The position numbers and the translations under genes were made by a program. The notes beneath the pieces are model-generated. The model was not told where the DNA came from and searched no databases. It was given only the letters and a program-made list of their open reading frames with translations. A stretch of 64,000 nt of DNA from Limnephilus marmoratus (taxonomy: Eukaryota; Arthropoda; Insecta; Trichoptera; Limnephilidae). The stretch spans positions 14,155,721-14,219,720 of the forward strand of contig OU862928.1 of the NCBI GenBank assembly GCA_917880885.1. Direction: 5' to 3'. Below are positions 31,466 through 43,135 of this stretch, piece after piece; within the stretch, counting starts at the first letter, position 1, and every line of letters begins with the position of its first letter.

Positions 31466-32625
31466 TCATGCACTCTGGATATTTTGCAAATGCCGGAACA
31501 TTTTGCGGAAATTCGCGGAACTACACTAAAAAACCACCACTTTGAATTTTGAATTGAATGTTTTGTTGATAAATTTTGAGCTATGGTATATTTTATTGAC
31601 TGCAACACGTTCACAACATAATAAACTATCCACTTAAACCACATTACTTGCATTTATTACGTAAATTAATAGGTTTTACGACGTTTTATTCGCGATACAC
31701 GCAGTAATTGCGACCGTTAATTCCGCGGCAAAATCTGACAGAGCATCATCATAGAAGAAATCGTCTTAAAAATAATCCAGTGTGGCAATTCGAGTGAAAT
31801 CTTTAACACTACCTAGAATAATGATGGCGCAAGCGATTTTGACACTGTTTTTCATACAAATTCGTACATATAAGGGTCAAAATCGCAGACCAAAAGTTTT
31901 TCAAAGACAATTTATTTAAAATATTTGAATTATTTTCTCGCGCATGCGCAATGTAGGCCCGTATGTTCAGGGTCCTGGCCTCCCACCGGATTTGTAATGT
32001 TTCTATTTTTAGTAATGAATGTTAAATATTTTAATTTAAAAAGGCTTTTTACTAAAGATAAACGATATTATTAAAGATACGATTAATTTATGGATAAGCC
32101 GCCGCACTTTTATGCACAGATTACGGAAATTATACTCCATTTCAACAATTATTACCAGAAACAACTATTTACGAACACGAAATAGGTTATTAGTTATTAG
32201 GTTCTTAGTTTAGGTAAATTAAGTAATTCATGCGTTTTTAGTTTGAAACGAAACTTAGCAAATATCAAATCCATACAAGAAAACATGGCCGTAATGGAGA
32301 TGGTGATTTTTAAACTTTTAATGAAAATCGAATTTTTATGCATATTTTTCCGTCTATCCCGACTGAAACCGATGGTTTTTGTGGTAATTAAGTTTAAAAG
32401 TAGTTTATTTATAAAATTATTTTAATTTCAAATACTTGGATATAAAGTTTTGATCTAATGCACAAAAAATTAAGTACTTACATAGATAATATAATATTAA
32501 AAAATCATTTTATGTATTAAAAAATCATAGGTACCTTTCTCTTCGTTGAATTGTCGAATCTCCTGTTTGTTATTCATTTTCGTGCAAATTAATAATGCAG
32601 GTCGGGTATACTGTGGGTCAAAGGT
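31466..32625. other. Non-coding intronic stretch
   Basis: No gene recognised. A CpG-rich patch (TTCTCGCGCATGCGCAATG) lies at about 31935. Otherwise AT-rich. Confidence 0.4.
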
Positions 32626-32868
32626 CATACGATATGGTCCACTTTCACAGTACAATGCCAATGTATTTATGGCGAACACTCTTAAATGAACAGATGAATG
32701 AATACTCATACGATATGGTCCACTTTCACAGCACAATGCCAATGTATTTATGGCGAAAACTCTAAAATGAACAGATGAATGAATACACATACGATATGGT
32801 CCACTTTCACAGCACAATGCCAATGTATTTATGGCGAAAACTCTAAAATGAACAGATGAATGAATACA
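32626..32868. repeat. 81-bp minisatellite, three copies
   Basis: CATACGATATGGTCCACTTT begins units at 32626, 32707 and 32788. Units 2 and 3 are nearly identical; unit 1 has a few differences. Because 81 is divisible by three, a frame stays open on the - strand (32497-32823), but I regard it as a by-product. Confidence 0.95.
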
Positions 32869-33398
32869 CTCTCATTCATTAAGTTTACTATTGATTGACT
32901 GCGAGCAACTATAATACACACAACAACACAACCTTAAACGCTGGCCGTAAAACCCGCTCTGATGAACTTTGAACTGAATCATGAATGAACAAGAACAAAC
33001 ATTCCCTACCAGTGTGACCAGATTTCATTTTACGAATCTACTGCTTGTGTAGGTTAAAAACTACTAAATTCAACCAAAGGAGAACTAGAAAATACTAAAA
33101 ATCTATTACATTTTTTCGCTGTTGTGTTACAGCGAAGAAGCATATTTGATCTCTTCATTATAACGATAAAACAATAAAATGGACAAAGAAAACAGCATAA
33201 TTTGGAGAAATCAATGTTTATTACCTACTTAAATTTAAAATCTACAGAAATATAGGTTTTTTTAAGAACTGTGATCGAGTTATGGTTTTTCTTCTTTATG
33301 TTGGGTACTAATGCGTAACTCGAAAGTATTCAAAAAATCTTAACAAGAGTAATCATTATATTAACTAGAAATTACATAGCCCATATTAACGTAAGTAA
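32869..33398. other. Non-coding intronic stretch
   Basis: AT-rich; no assignment. Confidence 0.4.
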
Positions 33399-33546
33399 GG
33401 GAACGTACATATACTACGTGACTTGTTCGGGGGGGGGGTCTTCAAAATACCACGCTTCGTACAAATGAGCGGCGGGTTGCTTAGGTTTTTGGTCACCGGG
33501 GGGGGGGGGGGGGGGGTTAAAAATTGGTAGTATGGGTACGTTCCCG
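33399..33546. mobile_element. Short MITE-like element with G-run core
   Basis: The inverted ends GGGAACGTACATATACTA (about 33400) and the complement of TAGTATGGGTACGTTCCC (ending about 33545) flank 110 bp with two G runs: 9-10 G at about 33430 and about 19 G at 33498-33517. The core GTCTTCAAAATACCACGC looks coding-free. No target duplication confirmed. Confidence 0.7.
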
Positions 33547-35539
33547 AACTTGCATACCGTCACCTCTTTTCCTATTTTTTATATGCTTTGATGTAGCCAT
33601 GTGTTCCTTCAAAGACGCCACTCGACTTAGTACTTCACAGTTGCATGCTTTAATTAAGATTTACATAACTAATTTTTGAATGAGAGATCTTGCTCCCATT
33701 CATTACGATATCCTTGTGTATATTTACGTGTCTTTATAAAAACTTTCAAAAAAGGAATTCCCACTAATCCATCACATGACACTAATAATCATTCCCACAT
33801 GCTCACGGCACGAATGGTTACGAAAATAATGAAAATTAAAGACAAACCTACCTAATCAATTTTCTTCAATACATGTAGGATTCCGCCAACAGCTTTCTCT
33901 CTCGAATAATTAATGTTAGAAAGAGATTGTTACAATCCATTCGATGAAAAGGGGAATACAGGGGTTTTTTCGATAGGTTTGCCATATGAAGGCAAAAAAG
34001 TACAAGAATAGTTGAAAAGCGTGAATTCTACCAAAATATACCAAATAATTTTTACCTACTAGATACATAGAGATATACAATAGAGGCGCCACGCCTTACA
34101 AATATTTTCGTGATTCGTGTTCATCTCAGGCTTGCGGAGGCATACGGGAGGGGTAGTTCGACACTTTCTGTTATCTACCGAACTGAAACATGTGGTCCGA
34201 AGGGCACGAATGCTATTGCAAAGCAGGGGTTTACAGACTTTTCAAGTAGAGGGCCGCATACAACGACATCAAAGTTCATCAATTATATTAATCAACCTAG
34301 TTATTTTTTACTGTCGCAGCGCCTATTTTTGGTAAACTTTCGAAATCACTGGTTACGCTTAATACAAATATTTTTTAGAAAAATCTTTATATTCACCTTA
34401 ATTACTATAAAAGAAAAAAAATGCGATGGAAAATATTGCATTCAAAGTTTCAATTACGAGTATGACATCGCGCCATTCGCGGTCGCGAGTTCTAGAACGA
34501 GTTGAACTGAGCTCTGAAGCCGGGTATTGAAACATTTAAGGGACTTACAATAGACTCCACACTGAGCGCGAGCCGCCATGTAAATATACCTGCAAAAATG
34601 TACAAGAATGCAGGTGTCCTTAGACTGAGAGCACAGCGTAGTAAGGACTCGAACGTTCAACAGTCTGAATAGTCCGTTCCATACATTGCACGAACGCCTT
34701 TTACACATACGCTTGCCAGATGTATTTCAAATGACCAACACGACACGATGGTTTTTGGTCCACTAAATGCGTGAAATAGAGAATTGGAGGTACTACCTTC
34801 AAATCCGTTGAACCAATTTATTCGCTTATTGTCTCATCTATTTATATATTATATCAATGACTGGATACTGTTACCGGTACCTCGAAATCTAAAGTCGAAA
34901 CCTACTAAATCTGGTCACACTGTTCCCTACTCCTACTACCATCCCATAGGTACCTCCCTCCTCCCACCTCCCCATCACGTATTCCATCGTAGCCATCTTG
35001 AATGAAATAAATATTTTCAAATCATAAACTATTTTTAAGGCACTCCGTAAAAAATGATACCGAATGAATTGGTTTAATTTTTAAAACGGTTGTAAAGAAA
35101 ATACATTGCTGTTAACGTGTGAACCGTTTGAAAATATTTGGCATTTTTAAAATGCAGATCGATAATTGAATAGTTTTTCTAGGATTACCTAAATTGTATG
35201 CGAGTATGTGGTATTAAAAAAAAACTTAGCTACAGCGTAAAACCCTTGTTAGTGTAGTACATGTACATAGATGCATGCCCCCGGTGCCGTTGGCACTAAT
35301 AATAAACTTTTAAAGAAGCAAAGCTAATTGAGAAACAAACACATGGTCTTTATTTTGAAGAACAACCTCATGACAAGTACGTAGTATTAATTATTTACTT
35401 CCACAGTAAACATGATTCAGAAGTATAGATACCTAATTCATTTTACTGTTCGAAATCTCTAATATTCTTTTTGAATAGCTTGTAACTAAATATAATAGAT
35501 TAATTATGTAATGTTTCCAGGAGCTGTGATCTTCAAAAT
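33547..35539. other. Non-coding intronic stretch
   Basis: About 2 kb without a supported gene. Short ORFs at 34110-34505 and 34454-34708 overlap on opposite strands and resemble nothing. Composition is mixed, with a pyrimidine-rich patch near 34920-34990. Confidence 0.4.
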
Positions 35540-35985
35540 AATATTGTTATTGAAGAATGTGCTCATTAAGTCTAACAATTCAAATGAATGGTGATAGTGA
35601 TATTAAACGACAGAGGAGAAGTATCAGTGTTTTGTCAAATATGATTGCCCGAAGATTCTTTCGATGCAGTAATAATGTTAAAAAAACATTATTTAATGCA
35701 TTCTGCACTAGCCTGTATACGTGTGAAACATGGTGTCAATACCGAGTAAGCTCAATGAAACGTCTCCGGATCCAATATAATGATGCGGGCAGAATCATAT
35801 TTGGATTCAGAATGTATAGCAGCGCTTCAACAATGTTCACAGAATTAGAACTCCATGGATTCGCCAGTCTGATGAGACACCGGGCCACTGGAGCCAGGAT
35901 GCGGCTAATGGCCTCCGACAACACGTTGGTGACCGCAGCCTTCCAGCACCAAGCTCCACTCCTAATCCCAGCATAAACAATACAT
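35540..35985 (+). pseudogene. LINE C-terminal fragment
   Basis: The ORF 35557-35976 reads DIKRQRRSISVLSNMIARRFFRCSNNVKKTLFNAFCTSLYTCETW, then LRIQYNDAGRIIFGF, SASTMFTEL and MRHRATGARMRL. This is the conserved region following the reverse transcriptase in a widespread animal LINE group (RxxNMxARRF, KTLFxAFCxSxYT, LRxQYNxAxR, SASxMF). It is 5'-truncated and ends by running into AT repeats at 35971. Confidence 0.8.
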
Positions 35986-36155
35986 TATTATATTATAATA
36001 AACAATACTTTATTATATTATATTATAAAAAACAATACATTAACATATTATATAATAATAAACAAAACTTACATTATTATATTATATTATAAAATAAAAA
36101 TAAATATTATAAAAAACAATACATTATTATATTTTATTATAATAAACAATACCTA
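35971..36155. repeat. AT-rich minisatellite (AAACAATAC / TTATATTATAATA)
   Basis: Five or six degenerate units of about 30-45 bp combine AAACAATAC with ATTATTATATTATAATA. This follows directly after the LINE fragment and may be its expanded tail. Confidence 0.8.
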
Positions 36156-36404
36156 CTGGTTAACTAATTGATTAAAGGAGCCGATACCCTCCAGGCGAAA
36201 AGAACAAATAATTATTATGCGGTTTGCTTAGGTACCTAGGTAGGTACAAGACTCCCGAGAGACACAATGTATCACGTGCTGGTAAGGTGAAGGGACTGCG
36301 GAACGAGGGGAGGTGGGGTTTCCGGCCGGCAGATTGCTACTATGTGTGCGTGCGCCGTATAATATCATTGTTTTGAATATCGCAATCTCATTTTTTTACA
36401 GTAG

Positions 36405-36850
36405 CTCCACATAGGAGGCCCTGAGAAAAATAATTTCCCTCAGGGCCTATGTCAACTAAGGGGATGCTGTGTGGAGGGACTTTTTAAGGAAGGAAAGGAT
36501 AGGAAGTTCTGGGAAGGAATAAGGTATGTAGGGTGGATAGGAATCTGGGGTCAATGTGTCCTAGGAGTGACGGACCTAAAATTCCATCCCTCCAATTGCG
36601 GTGCAAGGCGATGGGTCGCGAGAGTCCGGCTGGAAAGGACAAAAGGCCTCCCTCAACCAAACTCTCTTATCCAGCCCGCCACGCAGCAGGGCAGACCTAT
36701 CCGCCGCCATGTCCTGGACAAACCTGATACCATGAACCCGGGCACCCCTGCTTAGTCACCATACGTAGCAAACTGCTTGCAGAGGTGTTGGTTATACAGT
36801 AAATGGATCCCGGGGCGGCGGTACCCATACCCGCTTCCCAAATTGGAATA
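36405..36850 (-). repeat. Hairpin-ended dispersed repeat R2, copy 3
   Basis: Inverse orientation to the copies at 22 kb. The hairpin AGGCCCTGAG/CTCAGGGCCT is at about 36416-36449, then GCTGTGTGGAGGGAC, the unit body and the GGGCACCCCTGCTTAGTCACC end. ORFs here (36471-36755) are by-products. Confidence 0.8.
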
Positions 36851-36885
36851 CCTCGTTTATAATAATTCAATTAGTCCTTAGTCAA

Positions 36886-37435
36886 ATCATCTCTATTAGG
36901 TATGCTGTGTGGAGGGCTTCTTTTTATGAAAAGAAGAAAAGGAAGTCCGGGGAAGGAAAGAGGTATGAAGGGTGGGTCGGAATCTGGGGGTCAGTGTGTC
37001 CAGGAGTGAGGGACGGATGAATCCATCCCTCCCACTGCGGCGCATGGCGTTATTTCGAGAAAATCCATCTGGAAATTCAAAAGGTCGCCTTCAAGATTAA
37101 GATTTGGGAGGTGGGTATGGGTACCGCCGCCCCAGGAACCATTTTTTGGATAACCAATACCTCTGTCATAGGTCACCCCCAGTGGTTCGCTTCGTTTGGT
37201 GACTTAGCAGGGGTGCCCAGGTTCATGGGGTGAGGATTGTCCGGGTATTGGCGGCGGATGCATCAGCCCAACAGCTGCATGGCAGGCCGGATTGGGAGAG
37301 TGTTGAGGAGTCCCTTTGACTTTTTCCAGCCGTACTCTCTCGGAACATAGCCTTGCACCGCAGTGGAAGTGATAGATTCCTGGACACACCGACCTCCAGA
37401 TTCCTACCCACCCTTTATTCCTTTTCATTTGGGGT
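36886..37435. repeat. Repeat R2, two partial copies head to head
   Basis: The left part (36900-37100) is in the - orientation (GCTGTGTGGAGGGC..., GGAAGGAAAGAGG). The right part (37130-37430) is in the + orientation (GGTGACTTAGCAGGGGTGCC..., CCAGATTCCTACCCACCC). The hairpin end is not present. This looks like a junction of two insertions. Confidence 0.7.
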
Positions 37436-37705
37436 CGTCTAATAATCACATGATGTTTTTTAGCAACTTTTTAACCCCCTCCCCCCGGTGATATGTGGTA
37501 AGGTTTAAGACTACCCCCCCCCCATACCCAAAATCACGTGTATTTTTTTTAGTACAAAGTATTTTGAAATTTTCAGAATATTATCACGAAAAATAAATAC
37601 ACGTGATATCTCATTATACCCCCCCCCCCACGTGATATTTCGTGTTTTTTTCCGACCCCCCCCCCCTTTCGAGTCTCACGTGATTAATAGATGACCCCCA
37701 AGATG
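37433..37705. mobile_element. Foldback element with C-run core
   Basis: The ends GGGGTCGTCTAATAATCACA (about 37434) and the complement of TCACGTGATTAATAGATGACCCC (about 37674-37697) are inverted. Internal C runs (8-13 C) lie near 37477, 37517, 37620 and 37655, and CACGTGAT recurs several times in both orientations. Non-coding, MITE-like. Confidence 0.7.
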
Positions 37706-38230
37706 AAACTGTTAATCCTCTTAAAGTAAAAATTAATCTTCATGCTACGTACAGATGCTAACCCGCGACCTCCGGATTCTTAGTCGAAGTTCGTAATGGC
37801 GTACATATAAGTAATAAAAACCGTTTTCGAAGATTAAGTACATCCGTTCAAACTGTTCATCCTCTTAATTAGAAATGAATATACATACTACGCACAGATG
37901 CTAGCCCGCGACCTCTGGATTCGTAGTCAAAGTTCGTAGTCTCATTACTCAAGCCATCTCCAATAGGTGTGCTAACTCTATTTAATGGTTACAGTAGTTT
38001 TTCGAGTTCGAGTCTTTGGTCCCCACCTTAACTCGCATCAGAAAGTTTCCCAACCGGGTAACGATAAAAAGCCGCTCTAACTAGTCCGTACAAGTAGTTT
38101 GGCACGTGTTAGGTGGTAAATAAAAACACTTTTCAAGGGTAAAGTACCATGACGCAATTGTGAGGCGGTCAATCCTCTTAAGTATATTTTAATCTTTATA
38201 GAACGTACCGATACTAAATGGACCTGAACA
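37706..38230 (-). repeat. Degenerate tandem repeat, possibly tRNA-derived SINE heads
   Basis: Units anchored on ACTGTT(A/C)ATCCTCTT lie at 37708, 37852 and 38162 (about 145 and 310 bp apart). The first two carry GATGCTA(A/G)CCCGCGACCTC(C/T)GGATT. Its complement, with ATCCGGAGGTCGCGGG, resembles the middle of tRNA-like SINE heads such as that at 49627. Confidence 0.5.
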
Positions 38231-38539
38231 ATACGACAGACGCACATAGAACATTTTTTATTTGCATTGCGCACAGTTCGCGGTCAAAACGTGGCAAATA
38301 AGAACGTACCTACGATTACCTACTAAAAGGAGCAGAAAAGTTCGACAGACCGGCACCATCCATATATACATATATGGAGATCAACAAATAAAAACGTGTA
38401 AAATGTATATGTCACCGAAAAATGGGCGTGGCTTAGAGGTAAATCTCGATGACAAAAGTAGATCCACATGGATCAGGATTTGTTTGCCAGCTTCGGTAAC
38501 GGATCTAAAAATCCGGCCAGATCAACAAACCCAAACGGA
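38231..38539. other. Unassigned intronic stretch
   Basis: No family recognised. The (TA)n microsatellite that follows lies at 38597-38625. Confidence 0.35.
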
Positions 38540-38591
38540 TCAATAAAAAACTGGTGTACCGTCGCGCAAAATCAACATAGTACGAGAGGGG

Positions 38592-38629
<38 letters not shown>

Positions 38630-39178
38630 AAAATCAATTTTATCACAGTGGCAAATATCAATTTTTCTATGTATACATTCAAAATTATGTGCAGTAATTT
38701 TATGTAAATTCCACATTTTCAAGCTTGGTGATCTTATATACATACATTTAGTTTTTTTGACAATAATAATTAGTCCTACATCATGAGACCATTTGAGTAG
38801 CTCGTTAAAGTCTCTTTGTAATTCTTCAATAGTTATTATCGGGTTTTCATTTGAAAAAACTAGTGCAGTATCATCTGCAAAAATGAATCTACGGGCTATT
38901 TTAAAAGTTTAGACAAGGCTATTACATATATAATGTATAATTTAGGGCCTAAAATTGATCCTTGCGATACTCCTGATTTGATAAATCTAAAATTACTGAT
39001 TTCATTCACAAACTTTACATACATTTTTCTATTTGTTAAATAGTTTTTGAAAAATGATAAGAGTTTACCACGGATTCCTATGATTTCAAGTACAATTCAA
39101 TTACAATTTTTTGTGTGTGGCTGAGTGTATCGAAAGCTTTTGAAAAAGCAATAAATAATACCAGTACATGTTTTATAG
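38540..39178 (-). pseudogene. LINE family X, reverse transcriptase second half
   Basis: The - strand frames give FIAFSKAFDT, SQGSILGPKLYIIYV, a broken FADDTALV region, SNENP and CMYIRSPSLKMWN. They include the palm catalytic segments, with several frame changes. The upstream part of the same gene is at 42667-43135, with a second LINE lying between them. The 3' end runs into the (TA)n microsatellite. Confidence 0.75.
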
Positions 39179-39419
39179 CGTTATTTATTTTTTATTTATT
39201 AGAGATAATATATTACAAAATTATTACATAAAATTTATAATACATTACTCCCAATGAGTTTAATAAAACTCATTTCGGGAAGGACAACATTATACATCTA
39301 AAGGAAAATTATTTTTACATAAGAACACGGAAATCAATGAACAATACATAGATTTTTAAATGGACTAGACATACTTGATACAGGTAATTGAAGAATATAC
39401 AAGAGTTACAAAGGAAGAC

Positions 39420-41547
39420 AGCTAAATTCGTCACTGGTTAAAAAAGTTGCTGAGAAAATATCCTTTTAGAGCCTTTGACAATATTTTTTTGTTTGATTCT
39501 GGTAGTTTTAGGACATTAGGTAATACGTTGTATTGCGTATGTGCGATGTATTGTAAGGAGTTAATTCCAAATTTAGTTGTGTGTGTAGATGACGATAGGT
39601 GTATTTGATTTTGTGATCGTGTTTTGTGCTGGTGTATATCGGAATTAAAGGCTGGTTTAGTGTTGGTGTGTGACGAGTGTTGAATTATTTGTAGGATGGC
39701 AGTGGTGATGCTATATTTTGGCAGAATGGTAAACGGAAGAATTTGTGTCAGTGAGTATATGTCTTTGACATGCGTATCCCATGGTAGATGGTATATATTT
39801 CTTATGGCTCTATTTTGGATTACTTGTATTTCAGATATTTGTTTCTTAGTAATGGTGCCCCAGATGCTAACCAGATAACTTAGGTGAGAGTGGATCAGAG
39901 CATAATATGTGGCACGCAGTAAGGCTGTGGGAGCACATCTTGAAGTCGATAGAGTACACCAGTTATCGGGGAAATTTTGGATTTAACATATTCAACATGG
40001 GAGTTCCACGATAGGTTAGAATCTATGAATAACCCTAAATATTTCGTTACTTGTACATTTTCATTTCCAAGAGTAATATTCATTGTCATGTAATCTTTTT
40101 TCCCGAAAGTGAGGTAGTGAGTTTTTTTGACATTGAGGCTTAATTTATTTATCCGCAACCATTTAGCTAGCTTTGCGAGATCTTTATTCATTAGAGATTC
40201 AAGTTCCCTCAGATTTTTACAACGATAATAAATCACAGTATCATCAGCGTAAAGTTGAAGTTTTCCCAAGATGCCGCATTTAGTTATATCATTGATGTAT
40301 AGTAAGAAAAGTAGGGGTCCTAGAATCGAGCCCTGTGGCACTCCACATGTGATTTTTCCAAAGCCGCTTAGGTTCCCTTCGATGTCGACAAGGCAATATC
40401 TATCAGATAGGTAACTTCGGAGGAGCTTTAAAGATTTTCCGACTATACCCAAATGTTCCATTTTTTGTAGGAGTATTTCATGATCTACTGTATCAAAGGC
40501 TTTTTTTAGATCTATAAAAATAGCTGCTACATATTCGCCCTGGTCTATGTACTGCTGAATGTTCGAGATGAAATCGAAAGTGGCACATTGGGTACTGGAG
40601 TTTTTTCGAAAGCCATATTGCTGTGGTGTTAGGATATTGTTGTTAGAGATGTATTTTAGAAGTCTATCCTTGATAATAGTCTCGAACACCTTTGAAAATA
40701 CTGATAAAACCGATATTGGGCGATAGTTAGAAATACATTTTTTGCAGCCTTCTTTATAAATTGGTATAATTTTTGCTAGCTTTAATTGATTTGGGAATAC
40801 TCCCGAGCCTATAGAGGAATTGATAAGTTGCGCTAGGTGCTCAGCTAGTTCTTCTTTACAGGTTTTAAGGATGCACGGGGTTACTTCATCGATACCTACC
40901 GCTGCATTCGACCTAAGTTTCGAGATGATCCTTAATACCTCAGCCTTATTTGTCCTAGCCATAAATAAGGATTGACTTGCCTTTGGTTCTACATATATAG
41001 TATTACAGTCATCCGGGAACGATGGAATGGCAGCTGCCAACTTTTCTCCAACTGATAAGAAAAATTCATTAAATGCTGAAGCTATTTCACTGGGTCCCCT
41101 AAGCTCACAATTATTTGCGATGAGAGATTTGATGGTGTTGGAGGGTTTATGTGCACGGTTAGATAAAATTGAGTTAATGGTTTTCCAAGTTTTTCTAGGG
41201 TTATTCAAGTTTTGTTGAAGGCTATTGGCATAATATTTGTTTTTCAAACTTCTCCTATAATTAGTTATTAAGTTTCTCAGTTTATTTTTATGGACTACAA
41301 GAGACATATTTCCTGGGTCTTGTTTCCACTGCTTGTGAAGCTGGTTTCTTTCTTTGATCAGCGAATTCAGTTTAAAATCGAACCACGGTGTATTTAAATG
41401 TTGTCGATTAGCTATTTTCACTTTAGGTGTCGTTTTACCTGCTTCTATTGCATTTTTGACATAATCGTTAAAATCTTTATAACTGTCTTCTTGTTTGGTT
41501 GAGTTAATGGTAAATTTGTTAGCTGCAAGATAAGATTTTACTGCCAT
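39420..41547 (-). pseudogene. LINE ORF2: linker, reverse transcriptase and C-terminal domain
   Basis: The long ORF (39895-41547, 550 residues) has the linker (TPWFDFKLNSLIKERNQL), SNAAVGIDEVTPCIL, IIPIYK, NYRPISVLSVFSKVFE, QYGFRKNSSTQ, FIDLKKAFDTVDH with its catalytic Asp, GVPQGSILGPLLFLLYIND, the catalytic YADDTVIYY at about 40235 and KYLGLFIDSNLSWNSH. A one-base frameshift near 39945 moves the C-terminal part into another frame (HSHLSYLVSIWGT...), which continues to about 39420. Otherwise intact, so this copy lost function recently. Confidence 0.85.
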
Positions 41548-41559
41548 ATTGTTGATGAT

Positions 41560-42317
41560 AGGTTTTGTAAGGCGTGGCTTGTTCCTATTATTAGACCATT
41601 TTTTTAGGTTATTCTTGAAATCAATAATAAGAATGTTATGGTCACTAAGTGAATCATCTATGTTCGATATGGTAATTGGAATGTTTAGTCTATTAGATAT
41701 GATGTGATCTATGAGGGTGCTGCTTGTGTTAGTGACTCTAGTGGGAAATGATTTGTTTTGTATTGAGAAATTGTATGTTTCTAAGGTGTTGAGGTAATTT
41801 AAAGAAGAGGATGTGTTTATGGTAGTGTCAATATTAAAGTCTCCGAGTATTAATGTATCTTGTCTGCTTTTGTCTAGTATTTTTCCAAATGTGTCAGGAA
41901 ATCGTGTATATTAGGGTTTGGTTTCCGATAGATGGCATAAATGTTAACCGGTTTCCTATCCTTGCTACATACACTTATACCTAAAAATGAATTTTCGTTG
42001 GAAAATTTATCAATGATTGAGAACTTCATAGAATCCAGTACATATATGGCTACACCACCTCCTGCCTCCTTGGGGCGAGAAGCAAACGCACAATTGTAGC
42101 CTTTTAATCCAAAAAACTTTTCTTCTCCAACATCAAGCCATGTTTCAGTGATGACAAGGACATGAACAATATCGCGTAATCCTCTGAGTTTTTCTTCAAT
42201 TTCATCAAGTTTGTTCCGAATGCTTCTCGCGTTCATGTACATTATTCGAAGACAGCTATTCACAGGAGTATACTCATCGATAGTTAAGTACTTGCGTTCG
42301 TGTCTATTACACTCCAT
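41560..42317 (-). pseudogene. LINE ORF2: apurinic-type endonuclease
   Basis: ORF2 starts at 42317. Motifs: MYMNARSIRNK, VITETWL with its catalytic Glu, AGGGVAIY, ENSFLGISV, VNIYAIYRKPN. A one-base frameshift in a run of A at about 41895 ends the first ORF at 41874. The second half (LILGDFNID, FPTRVTNTSSTLIDHIISN, SDHNILI) follows in another frame to about 41640. All catalytic blocks are recognisable. The start overlaps the end of ORF1 by 11 bases (ATGGAGTGTAA), a typical LINE junction. Confidence 0.8.
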
Positions 42318-42660
42318 AGTCTATTGTAGTGAGGTCTTTCTTGAGGGCAGCTATGTAGGCCGGGCAGTTGTCCCTGTCTCCTGTTGAGTGATCAGCAGGC
42401 TTTCCAAATCTGGTGCATGTGGCGCAAACTGGTTTGGTGGTGGAATTTGGGCAAGCCTCACCAGTGTGATTCTGCTGGGCACAGTGTCCACATGTTGGTT
42501 TGGTATCTCTGCAATATTTGTAAGAGTGACCAATCATGTGACATTTAGCACAGACAGTAAGGCCAATGAAATTTCTGACGCGGCAAACAGTCCAGCATAC
42601 AAATACCTTCTCTTGTTCGACCAGAAATTTACGCACGGTAGCGGGTACTGCATAAATGCG
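42307..42660 (-). pseudogene. LINE ORF1 C-terminal part with CCHC knuckles
   Basis: Residues include CAKCHMIGHSYKYC and CGHCAQQNHTGEAC, both CX2CX4HX4C knuckles, and a third Cys/His cluster (CATCTRFGKPADHS...NC) before the stop at 42307. The RNA-binding protein is 5'-truncated at about 42665, where it joins the reverse transcriptase of the host LINE; the Met at 42750 belongs to that junction and is not a real start. Confidence 0.8.
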
Positions 42661-42666
42661 ATGACA

Positions 42667-43135
42667 GGTGTTAAACTGTGAATTTATATAATTAGAAAAT
42701 TTTTCGAGCAGTTTATCACAGCTTTTTTTTTTTGGAAGCCATACTGACATTCATCAATAATGCCTAATTTATTTAAATATTTATCCAAATTTATCGATAT
42801 ATATTTTTCTTAGATTTTTTCTAATGCGGATAATAATGAAATAGGCCTATAGTTATTTATTACGGTGTGATCTCCATTTTTATAAATGGGCCTAACGATA
42901 CTGCATTTTAGTTCAGCTGGAATAATGCTTCTGTCAATAATTCTGTTAATTAGGTGTGCAATTATAGGACTAAGTAATTTTACATGTGTTTTTAGATCAT
43001 ACATGCGAATTAGATCCACGCCCGGATAACGCTCGAACGTCACATTCGTGCAATAACTGATTTACACCCTCGTCAAAGAAATTTGCAAAGTTTTCTACCA
43101 CTACATCCGCCATTTGAGAATTTAAGAAATACTAG
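42667..43135 (-). pseudogene. LINE family X, reverse transcriptase first half
   Basis: On the - strand FFDEGVNQLLHECDV, then after a frame change LIRMYDLKTHVKLLSPIIAHLINR, IIPAELKCSIVRPIYKNGDH, NNYRPISLLSALEKI, and (in another frame) LGIIDECQYGFQ...SNYINSQFN up to the insertion point of the second LINE. It continues at 39178. Confidence 0.75.

Larger units (their letters stand above)
39179..42666 (-). mobile_element. Nearly complete LINE nested in family X LINE
   Basis: On the - strand: the end of ORF1 with zinc knuckles (42307-42660), endonuclease, reverse transcriptase (to about 39420), a 3' UTR with a hairpin AATGAGTTT/AAACTCATT at about 39253-39275, and a tail TAAATAAAAAATAAATAA at about 39182-39200. 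ORF1 lacks its N-terminal half. Two single-base frameshifts are seen, near 41895 and 39945. This insertion splits the reverse transcriptase of the LINE around it, so it is the younger of the two. Confidence 0.85.

Noticed and set aside
34110..34708. Overlapping ORFs on both strands as possible genes
   Set aside because: No recognisable domain, no splice or composition support, and overlapping frames on opposite strands; most likely chance.
36471..36755. ORF in repeat R2 as a small protein
   Set aside because: It falls inside a repeat whose other copies do not keep the frame open.
42660..42750. Met at 42750 as the start of LINE ORF1
   Set aside because: The first 25-30 residues come from the reverse transcriptase of the interrupted outer LINE (YGFQ...SNYINSQFN read in a shifted or joined frame); the start is created by the junction.
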